Of a stretch of 27,477 nucleotides of DNA, positions 21,633 through 27,477 are shown in pieces; the stretch's first letter is position 1, and each line of letters begins with the position of its first letter. Made by a program: the position numbers and the translations under genes. The stretch is from IMG/VR virus record IMGVR_UViG_3300032297_000742, positions 1 to 27,477 of that record; one strand, given 5' to 3'. Source of the DNA: a virus. The notes under the pieces are model-generated. The model ran no database searches. It had not been told where the DNA came from and worked only from the letters and a program-made list of their open reading frames with translations.

Positions 21633-22817
21633 CTAATTACTTAAAGGTGCTTTAATTGGTGGATGTGATTTATAGTTTTCTAATATCACATCATTAATTG
21701 AACTACAGAATATACCATCTCTAACACTCACTTTTGGTAGTGGGTATGGTTCTCTATTTCTTTTTGGTGTTGGTTCATAATACTCACCATCAAAATTAGG
21801 TAATTTATTCGGATCAAAAAATCTCTCCATACCTGTTTCGTAATTATTGGTAAACCAAATATGATATCTTTCCTCATCAGTTAAATCTCTACCAATCTGT
21901 TCTTTTGCTTGTTCAATATGATTTAGGTAAATGTGAGTATCACCTAAGTTACCAATCAACTCATCAGGAATCATATTTACTTCATCAGCAATCATAGTCA
22001 ATAACAATCCATAACTTGCAATGTTGAATGGTAAACCTAAGAATGTATCTACTGAACGTTGATTCCACATTAATGAGATTGCTCTGGTTGGGATATTATG
22101 TTTATCCATATATTCCATTGTTTTAGGTTCTTTGTAATGAACTGACACCCAGTTATCTAATTTTTTCATCAACTCATATCTTTCCTCCAAACTCAACTCT
22201 CTTGTATAAACTTGAAATCCATAATGACAAGGTGGGAGAACCATTTGATCTAATTCACCTACATTCCAAGCATTAACCATTAATCGTCTTGAGTCTGGAT
22301 TTGTTTTAAGGTCGTTGATTAGGTTTTGGATTTGGTCTATAACTTTTTCACCTAATAAGGTATGTAAACCATTATGTCCGACAGTTATAGTTTCACCAGT
22401 ACCCCAACTTCTCCATTGCTTACCATAAATTGGACCTAAGTCACCCCAATGCTTCGCAAACTTTTCATCGTTCTTTATTTTATCAATAAAATCCGTCATT
22501 GATAAAATCTTACTAGGTTCGTTACCGATCATTAACAATTGATAGTTCTTATATGCATCACCGTCCCAAATATGACAATTGTTATCAACAAGGTACTTGA
22601 TGTTGGTATCACCTCTTAAAAACCAAAGAAGTTCTGTTACGATTGTTTTGAATGACATCTTCTTAGTTGTGAGAAGTGGAAATCCATCTTTCATATTATG
22701 ACGAATCTGTCTACCAAATACCGAAATGGTACCCGTACCAGTTCTGTCCGATTTAGTGTGTCCATTATCAATAATATCTTGAAGTAAGTCTGTATATTGT
22801 TTATCTAAACTATTCAT
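21633..22817 (-). CDS. thyA: Thymidylate synthase (ThyA type), extended
   Basis: This encodes 394 residues versus 264-286 for bacterial and T4 enzymes. It converts dUMP and methylenetetrahydrofolate to dTMP and dihydrofolate. Conserved parts: SDRTGTGT phosphate-binding Arg (25), GPIYGKQWRSW (128-138), DSRRLMVNAWN (175-185), the catalytic Cys197 in LPPCHYGFQ, the RSVDTFLGLPFNIASYG dUMP-binding block (254-270) and GDTHIYLNH (292-300). Extra segments occur around 93-125, 205-245 and in the C-terminal tail, where the protein ends in APLSN rather than the usual PxxxMAV form. The gene is in the middle of the cassette, immediately upstream of rmlB and 1 base after the KTSC gene. It supports dNTP supply for phage replication. 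Confidence 0.97.
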   Translation of the reverse strand: MNSLDKQYTDLLQDIIDNGHTKSDRTGTGTISVFGRQIRHNMKDGFPLLTTKKMSFKTIVTELLWFLRGDTNIKYLVDNNCHIWDGDAYKNYQLLMIGNEPSKILSMTDFIDKIKNDEKFAKHWGDLGPIYGKQWRSWGTGETITVGHNGLHTLLGEKVIDQIQNLINDLKTNPDSRRLMVNAWNVGELDQMVLPPCHYGFQVYTRELSLEERYELMKKLDNWVSVHYKEPKTMEYMDKHNIPTRAISLMWNQRSVDTFLGLPFNIASYGLLLTMIADEVNMIPDELIGNLGDTHIYLNHIEQAKEQIGRDLTDEERYHIWFTNNYETGMERFFDPNKLPNFDGEYYEPTPKRNREPYPLPKVSVRDGIFCSSINDVILENYKSHPPIKAPLSN

Positions 22818-22818
22818 T

Positions 22819-23115
22819 TTATAGATTTTTCTTTATCTCATTAATTTGTTCTAATAATGGTGTAACATCTAATGTATCTTTAGATTGTGTATATGGGTAT
22901 TTTTTAAGAATACTGTGTAGAGTCTTACCTTGACTTTCAGATGATTCGAATTTCTTATAATCTTCATATTTAACACCTTCATAAACATATTGTCTACCAG
23001 AACCAAAAATTATCGCTAACTTTTTATCTGTCATAATATATTTTGAACCCAAAATATTCGATGAATCATATAGACATTCTATCGACCCATTTTCTTCGTA
23101 CTTATTTAAAACCAT
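22819..23115 (-). CDS. Stand-alone KTSC-domain protein
   Basis: This encodes 98 residues. Residues about 15-70 match the KTSC domain layout: DSSNILGSKYIMTDKKLAIIF, GRQYVYEGVKYEDYKKFESSESQGKTLHSILKKYPY. KTSC is known as a small domain at the C-terminus of some lysyl-tRNA synthetases and as free-standing proteins in phages and bacteria; it is thought to bind nucleic acid or a ligand, but its function is not established. The remainder is a polar linker and a helix (VTPLLEQINEIKK). It lies between an unknown small gene and thyA, with 1-3 base spacings. Confidence 0.75.
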   Translation of the reverse strand: MVLNKYEENGSIECLYDSSNILGSKYIMTDKKLAIIFGSGRQYVYEGVKYEDYKKFESSESQGKTLHSILKKYPYTQSKDTLDVTPLLEQINEIKKNL

Positions 23116-23118
23116 ATT

Positions 23119-23343
23119 TTAATCTTTGTATAATTTATATGAATGGATGTTTTCCATTTGATAAATTCTACCATCTATAGTAGAAGGGTTGTCAATGGAA
23201 ACCTCTTTCTCCTCTGTGATAATCACATAGTTACCAGTTATTATCATCGCAGAGTCTAAATACTCAACTCTATCTGAAGGTTTACCCTCTACATCTTTTA
23301 AAAGTAAAACTATCTTCCTAAATTTTGGTGCGCTAGGTATCAT
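23119..23343 (-). CDS. Unknown small protein, first gene of the thyA cassette
   Basis: This encodes 74 residues, strand-rich (KIVLLLKDVEG, MIITGNYVIITEEKEV, RIYQMENIHSYKLY), suggesting a small beta-barrel or SH3-like fold. No family was recognised. It is first in a run of nine closely packed minus-strand genes ending at 19235. A TAGATTTG element at 23376-23383 could be the promoter for the whole cassette. Confidence 0.6.
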   Translation of the reverse strand: MIPSAPKFRKIVLLLKDVEGKPSDRVEYLDSAMIITGNYVIITEEKEVSIDNPSTIDGRIYQMENIHSYKLYKD

Positions 23344-23375
23344 TTTATAAGTATAATTAAATAATGTTATTTTGT

Positions 23376-23383
23376 CAAATCTA
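23376..23383 (-). promoter_or_regulatory. Possible host-type -7 element of the thyA cassette
   Basis: TAGATTTG on the minus strand fits the Bacteroidota TAnnTTTG -7 consensus, about 33 nt before the ATG at 23343. No good TTTG was found at the -33 position, so this is weak. ATATTTA overlaps it. Confidence 0.35.
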
Positions 23384-23444
23384 AATATAGGTAAAACCTA
23401 AGATAAGTAAAGATAAATACTATTCCTTAAAGTGTGTCACTTTG

Positions 23445-24368
23445 TCACGGGTTGTTAATATGTTTACCTTTAATCTTATAGTAATTGGTATCAATACCCT
23501 TATCCTCTAAAAGATTTTTAGGTATGTATTCATCTCCAGTCTCTATAAAGTGATTTAACCTTTTAGTCCCAAACTCAACGTTGAACGGTACCAAATCTAC
23601 ACCAATAAACTTCCTATTATTTTTAAGTGCTGCGATACCTGTAGTTGATGATCCTGCAAATGGGTCCATAATTACATCACCTTCGTCACTACCAATCCTT
23701 ACAAACCAATCCACTAACTCCACAGAAAATGGTGCGGGGTGTAAAACACTGGGGTTTGTTTCTGAAGCCGCAATTACTACATTATGTGGTAATGAACCTT
23801 TTTCGTTTAATTCCCTCATTTGTGAGTCATAGACACCATCTCTCGACCCAATAGTCGTTACTGGTTTAAGAAATCTTTTTTTAGTAACTTCTGAGTGTTC
23901 AGTTCTACAGTTATCTGCCCTAAATTTAGGTTTATTGGAGTTGGAGAAATGGAATACATACTCATACCTATCAATTGCCCTATATTTACAGTTTGTTGGG
24001 ATTGCGTTCTTTTTAAACCATATATAAGGTTTTGCAACCATATACCAACCCTGTTTACGCATTTTATACTTTAACTCATCTAAAACTGGATGAATCACTC
24101 CATCATCGATTTTATCGTTGATGTTTAAGAAAAAACTACCGTTAGGTTTTAAAACTTTAAGAAATAAATCAGTAAATTCTAAAAACCAATCTGCATAATC
24201 GTCAACGTGTATTGAACCAACCTCACCATCATTATTACCACTATAGTTCTTTCTCATAGAATAATAGGGTGGTGAAGTGAAAATCATATCCACCTTTTCA
24301 CCAGTTTCAATCATTTCCTTTAACACATTTTTAGTGTCACCCAAAATAACTTCATATTGACTTTTCAT
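23445..24368 (-). CDS. Beta-class DNA methyltransferase (N4-cytosine or N6-adenine)
   Basis: This encodes 307 residues from ATG 24368. Upstream in-frame codons reach 24479, but they are very hydrophobic and overlap the promoter and the divergent gene, so they are rejected. Motif IV TSPPYYS (31-37) lies N-terminal and SAM-binding motif I DPFAGSST (235-242) lies C-terminal, the order of beta-class amino-methyltransferases. TSPPY is commonest in N4-cytosine enzymes but occurs in N6-adenine ones. HPAPFSVELVDWFVRIG precedes motif I as in this class. The middle (about 120-200) is probably target recognition. No restriction enzyme is adjacent, so it is solitary; protection from host restriction is likely. 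A host-type promoter lies upstream and a 6-bp hairpin without a T run (23429-23443) follows the stop. Confidence 0.93.
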   Translation of the reverse strand: MKSQYEVILGDTKNVLKEMIETGEKVDMIFTSPPYYSMRKNYSGNNDGEVGSIHVDDYADWFLEFTDLFLKVLKPNGSFFLNINDKIDDGVIHPVLDELKYKMRKQGWYMVAKPYIWFKKNAIPTNCKYRAIDRYEYVFHFSNSNKPKFRADNCRTEHSEVTKKRFLKPVTTIGSRDGVYDSQMRELNEKGSLPHNVVIAASETNPSVLHPAPFSVELVDWFVRIGSDEGDVIMDPFAGSSTTGIAALKNNRKFIGVDLVPFNVEFGTKRLNHFIETGDEYIPKNLLEDKGIDTNYYKIKGKHINNP

Positions 24369-24391
24369 AATTTTTATATTAAATTTGAATA

Positions 24392-24423
24392 CAAAGATAA
24401 GGATATTTATAATAAAAACCAAA
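24392..24423 (-). promoter_or_regulatory. Host-type promoter of the methyltransferase gene
   Basis: On the minus strand, TTTG (24420-24423) and TATCTTTG (24392-24399) are separated by 20 nt, a near-consensus Bacteroidota primary-sigma promoter (TTTG-N19-TAnnTTTG). The ATG at 24368 is 23 nt beyond the -7 element. Confidence 0.6.
24403..24416 (+). promoter_or_regulatory. Late-type element ahead of the ClpC-like gene
   Basis: ATATTTATAATAAA on the plus strand, 27 nt before the ATG at 24430. It is the only plus-strand copy in a promoter position and lies within the methyltransferase promoter on the other strand. It has no upstream T run. Confidence 0.45.
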
Positions 24424-24429
24424 TCGTAT

Positions 24430-26895
24430 ATGAAAAAGATTTTGCCTAAAGTGAATAAAATTTTAAATATGTCCATCAAACAGGCTAAATTTTATGGGGA
24501 TAATGAAGTAAAAATTGAACACATAATCATCTCATTGATAAATGATTATAATAATAACGCAGTTAAAGTGTTAATTAGTATGGGTGTAGATGTTGATAAG
24601 TTACATAAAAGTATTGAGAGGAAATTACATAAAGATAGGGATGACTATAATACTATGTTACTAAACAAAAAAGAATACCCATTAGAGACTGTTACCGAAA
24701 ATATTCTGAAAGGTGCGGAAAAAGAATGTGATTTATTGAATAAAGACTATCTCGATACGGAACACATTTTATTGGCAACTTTAAAAGTAAAAAATGATAT
24801 AACTAATATATTAAAAGGAATGAAAATAAATTATAAAAGTTACAAAACCTCAATTGAAAACTCTATTGAACCATTAAGTGGTGATAATGAGGACAATTTT
24901 AGTAAAATACCAAAACCAAAAGTTAATACTAAATCTAATGAAACACCTATTTTAAATAACTTTTCCGTAGATGTGACTAAAAGGGCATCTGAAGGTAAAA
25001 TTGATCCTGTTATTGGTAGAGATGAGGCGATACAAAGAGTTGCACAGATTTTAGCGAGAAAGAAAAAAAATAATCCTGTTTTGATTGGTGACCCTGGTGT
25101 TGGTAAAACAACTATCATTGAAGGGTTGGCATTAAAAATTGCGCAAGGTGACGCACCGAGAACTTTATTAGATAAAAGAGTCATATCTTTAGATTTAACA
25201 TCTTTAGTTGCAGGTACCAAATATAGAGGGCAATTTGAGGAAAGAATTAAAGGTGTGGTTGATGAGTTGTTAGAAGTTGACAATGTTATATTATTTATAG
25301 ATGAGTTACATACTATGGTTGGTGCGGGTAACGCATCGGGTTCTATGGATGCCGCAAATGTGTTAAAACCTGCATTGGCGAGGGGAGACATACAATTAAT
25401 TGGGGCGACTACATTAGATGAATATAGAGAACATATCGAAAAAGACGGTGCATTGGCAAGAAGATTCCAACAAGTGTTAATTGAACCACCAACGATAGAA
25501 GAAACTATTATGATATTAAATAAGATTAAATCTTCTTATGAAACTTACCATAAAGTAACTTACCCTATTGAGACTATCGAACATTGTGTGAAAATGGCAG
25601 ATAGGTACATTACAGATAGAGAGTTTCCTGATAAGGCAATTGATATTATGGATGAAATAGGTTCTAAAAGTCAACTGTCTATTAAACCACCAGTATCTAT
25701 AAGTAAGTTAGAGGAACAAATAGGTGAGATAAAAAACAGAAAAAGTGAAGTCGTAAAAAAACAAAAATACGAAGAGGCTGCCAGATTAAGAGATGAGGAA
25801 AGAGAAGTAAATGAAAAACTAGCGTTTGAAAAAGATAAGTGGATTACCAACCTAAATAACGAAAGAACTATCGTAACTATTGAGGATGTTAACGAAGTAG
25901 TTTCATCAATGACAGGTATCCCACTAAAAAGAATCAGTGGTGATCAGGGTAAAAGAATGATGGCAATTGAAGAAGAGTTAAAAAAGTCTATTATTGGACA
26001 AGAGATTGCGTTGGAAAAGATTGCCAAATCTATTAGAAGAAATAGGGTTGGTATTCGTAACCCTAAAAAACCAATAGGAACTTTTATGTTTTTAGGTCCA
26101 ACTGGTGTGGGTAAAACACATATCGCCAAAAGACTGGCGGAATATCTTTTTGGAGATGAGGATTCATTGATTAGATTGGATATGTCTGAATTTCAGGAAA
26201 AACACTCAATTTCAAGACTTATTGGTTCTCCTCCGGGATATGTTGGACACGGTGATGGTGGACAATTAACTGAGAAAGTTAGAAGGAAACCGTATTCAAT
26301 AGTATTATTTGATGAGATAGAGAAGGCAAATAAAGAAATTTATAATACATTGTTACAGTTATTAGACGATGGACAACTTACAGATAGTTCAGGTAGAAAA
26401 GTAAACTTTAAAAATTGTATGGTAATTATGACATCTAATGTGGGTGTAAAAAAATTACAAGATTTTGGTACAGGTGTAGGTTTTGGTACTAAGTCTAAAA
26501 TTGAAAGGGAAGATTCCATTAAAGAAAATCTTTTAACTGATGAATTGAAAAAACAATTTCCACCAGAATTCCTTAACAGATTAGATGATGTAATCATATT
26601 TAAATCACTAACCAAAGAAGAAATTGGTAAAGTTGTGGATTTAGAATTAGTAAAACTTAAGAAAAGAGTTGGTGAAATAGGGTATAACTTAATCATCAAT
26701 AAAACTGTAAGAGATTACTTAATTGAAGATGGTTATAGTGAAGATTATGGTGCCAGACCTTTGAATAGATCAATACAAAGACACATAGAAGATCCAATAT
26801 CTGAAGAAATTTTAAGTGGTAAGATTAAAGAAAAAGGTACCATTAAAATAAGTTACTCCAAACCGAAAGATGAAATTATCATAAAAAGTGAGTAA
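24430..26895 (+). CDS. clpC: ClpC-like AAA+ protein unfoldase with UVR and ClpP-contact loop
   Basis: This encodes 821 residues from ATG 24430, the usual ClpC length. A TTG at 24385 lies upstream of the promoter element and is rejected. The N-domain has two Clp_N-type repeats (about 15-60 and 90-140). D1 has Walker A GDPGVGKT (220-227) and Walker B ILFIDE (287-292); D2 has Walker A GPTGVGKT (556-563) and Walker B IVLFDE (624-629). A UVR-like segment, QKYEEAARLRDEEREVNEKL (445-464), between D1 and D2, points to ClpC rather than ClpA or ClpB, and there is no long ClpB middle domain. VGF at 683-685 sits where ClpC carries its ClpP-docking tripeptide. All ATPase residues look intact. No ClpP gene is in the window, so it may feed proteins to host ClpP. 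An alternative is a chaperone role in virion assembly. Confidence 0.93.
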   Translation: MKKILPKVNKILNMSIKQAKFYGDNEVKIEHIIISLINDYNNNAVKVLISMGVDVDKLHKSIERKLHKDRDDYNTMLLNKKEYPLETVTENILKGAEKECDLLNKDYLDTEHILLATLKVKNDITNILKGMKINYKSYKTSIENSIEPLSGDNEDNFSKIPKPKVNTKSNETPILNNFSVDVTKRASEGKIDPVIGRDEAIQRVAQILARKKKNNPVLIGDPGVGKTTIIEGLALKIAQGDAPRTLLDKRVISLDLTSLVAGTKYRGQFEERIKGVVDELLEVDNVILFIDELHTMVGAGNASGSMDAANVLKPALARGDIQLIGATTLDEYREHIEKDGALARRFQQVLIEPPTIEETIMILNKIKSSYETYHKVTYPIETIEHCVKMADRYITDREFPDKAIDIMDEIGSKSQLSIKPPVSISKLEEQIGEIKNRKSEVVKKQKYEEAARLRDEEREVNEKLAFEKDKWITNLNNERTIVTIEDVNEVVSSMTGIPLKRISGDQGKRMMAIEEELKKSIIGQEIALEKIAKSIRRNRVGIRNPKKPIGTFMFLGPTGVGKTHIAKRLAEYLFGDEDSLIRLDMSEFQEKHSISRLIGSPPGYVGHGDGGQLTEKVRRKPYSIVLFDEIEKANKEIYNTLLQLLDDGQLTDSSGRKVNFKNCMVIMTSNVGVKKLQDFGTGVGFGTKSKIEREDSIKENLLTDELKKQFPPEFLNRLDDVIIFKSLTKEEIGKVVDLELVKLKKRVGEIGYNLIINKTVRDYLIEDGYSEDYGARPLNRSIQRHIEDPISEEILSGKIKEKGTIKISYSKPKDEIIIKSE

Positions 26896-26898
26896 TAA

Positions 26899-26930
26899 TT
26901 TGGTGGATTAAATATTTCTTATTACATTTG
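26899..26930 (+). promoter_or_regulatory. Host-type promoter of the CAP-domain gene
   Basis: TTTG (26899-26902), 20-nt spacer, TACATTTG (26923-26930), matching the Bacteroidota TTTG / TAnnTTTG pattern with the same spacer as at 24392-24423. The ATG follows 19 nt later. Confidence 0.6.
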
Positions 26931-26949
26931 TCTTTATAAAAGATATGTT

Positions 26950-27477
26950 ATGAAAAAAATATTGTTAATTACTATGTTGGTAAAGTCATTTATGGTGATG
27001 TCACAAAACATAGTTTATCACGGTTATAAATCTATTCCGTTTAGTTCTGATGTGTGGAGAGTTGAATATAAGGGGACTGGTGATTCCTTAACAGGAGTAA
27101 TCTACCCAAAGAACGGTAAATACTTTAAAATGAATTTTATACCTGTTAGAGATAAAATTGATAAAGATAAAGTAGAGTCTTATTTGTTACCATCATTTAA
27201 CCAATTTAGAAAAGAACATAAACTAAGTCCTGCGACTGAAAATGAGGTATTAACAGAAGAGTCAACTGATTGGGCTAAACAGATTCCAAATATTATGACT
27301 GCAGAACACTCTAATCTAAGTCAACATCCACTTAAAAGTGAGTCTTTTTATTTAAGTGAGGGTATTTGTAGTATTCCCTATACACAACTCACAATGGTTC
27401 CTGAAACTATGGACATTAACAAAGTGTTGGCAGATTGTATTTATGACGCACTTTCTATATGTCCAGCACATTCTAGA
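26950..27477 (+). CDS. Secreted CAP/SCP-like protein, 3' end outside window
   Basis: The first 176 residues are present and the frame is open to the window end. The N-terminus is a signal peptide: MKK, a hydrophobic core (ILLITMLVKSFMVM), then SQN, with a likely cut near residue 18-19. A beta-type segment (about 25-75) follows, then a region resembling the CAP (PR-1/SCP) superfamily: FNQFRKEHKLSPATEN (N-terminal helix), AEHSNLSQHP, SEGICS and finally CPAHSR, equivalent to the family's SPGHR-type loop. His and Glu residues at these places correspond to the CAP cleft. The assignment is by eye and covers only part of the domain. It would be exported to the periplasm or surface. It has its own host-type promoter and looks like an independently expressed accessory gene. 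Confidence 0.62.
   Translation, partial: MKKILLITMLVKSFMVMSQNIVYHGYKSIPFSSDVWRVEYKGTGDSLTGVIYPKNGKYFKMNFIPVRDKIDKDKVESYLLPSFNQFRKEHKLSPATENEVLTEESTDWAKQIPNIMTAEHSNLSQHPLKSESFYLSEGICSIPYTQLTMVPETMDINKVLADCIYDALSICPAHSR

Noticed and set aside
23429-23443. Hairpin AAAGTG-TGT-CACTTT after the methyltransferase stop
   Set aside because: The stem is only 6 bp, AT-rich, and has no T run on the minus strand, so it was not listed as a terminator.
24385-24429. Upstream TTG start for the ClpC-like gene
   Set aside because: It would place the promoter-like element inside the coding region and adds 15 residues unlike Clp N-termini; ATG 24430 fits the family.
24369-24479. Upstream start for the methyltransferase (37 extra hydrophobic residues)
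   Set aside because: The extension overlaps the divergent gene and both promoters; ATG 24368 directly precedes the conserved start of the fold.
24840-25391. Minus-strand open frame of 183 codons
   Set aside because: It lies wholly inside the ClpC-like coding region, whose conserved motifs fix the true frame.

Overview
The window is strongly AT-rich and gene-dense, and reads as part of a large T4-like tailed phage (contractile-tail myovirus type) that probably infects a member of the Bacteroidota/Flavobacteriia. The phage assignment rests on a recognisable T4-type head and packaging module, all on the minus strand and read from high to low coordinates: large terminase (gp17-like), portal (gp20-like), two small unknown genes in the gp67/gp68 position, prohead protease (gp21-like), scaffold (gp22-like) and major capsid protein (gp23-like). 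The host assignment is an inference. Start codons are preceded by A-rich leaders rather than GGAGG-type sites, and two promoters match the Bacteroidota TTTG / TAnnTTTG pattern.

Layout. Positions 1-1334 (+) are the end of a virion surface or tail-type protein that begins outside the window; it converges on an unknown minus-strand gene (1309-2157). From 2242 to 11458 lies the head/packaging module. From 11470 to 18312 there are seven mostly unknown minus-strand genes in tightly packed, sometimes overlapping pairs; several are acidic, repeat-rich and carry LxE-S motifs like the predicted capsid maturation site, so they are probably virion or head-assembly proteins. A Pol-beta-type nucleotidyltransferase follows (18368-19162). 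From 19235 to 23343 is a compact minus-strand accessory cassette: thymidylate synthase, an RmlB-like sugar-nucleotide dehydratase, a GNAT acetyltransferase, a stand-alone KTSC-domain protein and five small genes, two of them membrane proteins. A solitary beta-class DNA methyltransferase (23445-24368, minus) is divergent from a full-length ClpC-like AAA+ unfoldase (24430-26895, plus). The window ends inside a secreted CAP/SCP-like protein (26950 onward, plus).

Regulation. Ten copies of an octamer ATATTTAT lie upstream of gene starts in the correct orientation. In six of them a run of 5-7 T lies 10-12 nt upstream of the octamer, always ahead of presumed late genes. This looks like a dedicated late promoter class and is not the T4 TATAAATA box in the sense orientation. 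Host-like promoters precede the methyltransferase and the CAP gene, with a weaker match ahead of the thyA cassette. Three intrinsic terminators separate minus-strand units. No tRNA, rRNA, CRISPR array or insertion sequence was seen, and no gene-free stretch exceeds 300 bases.
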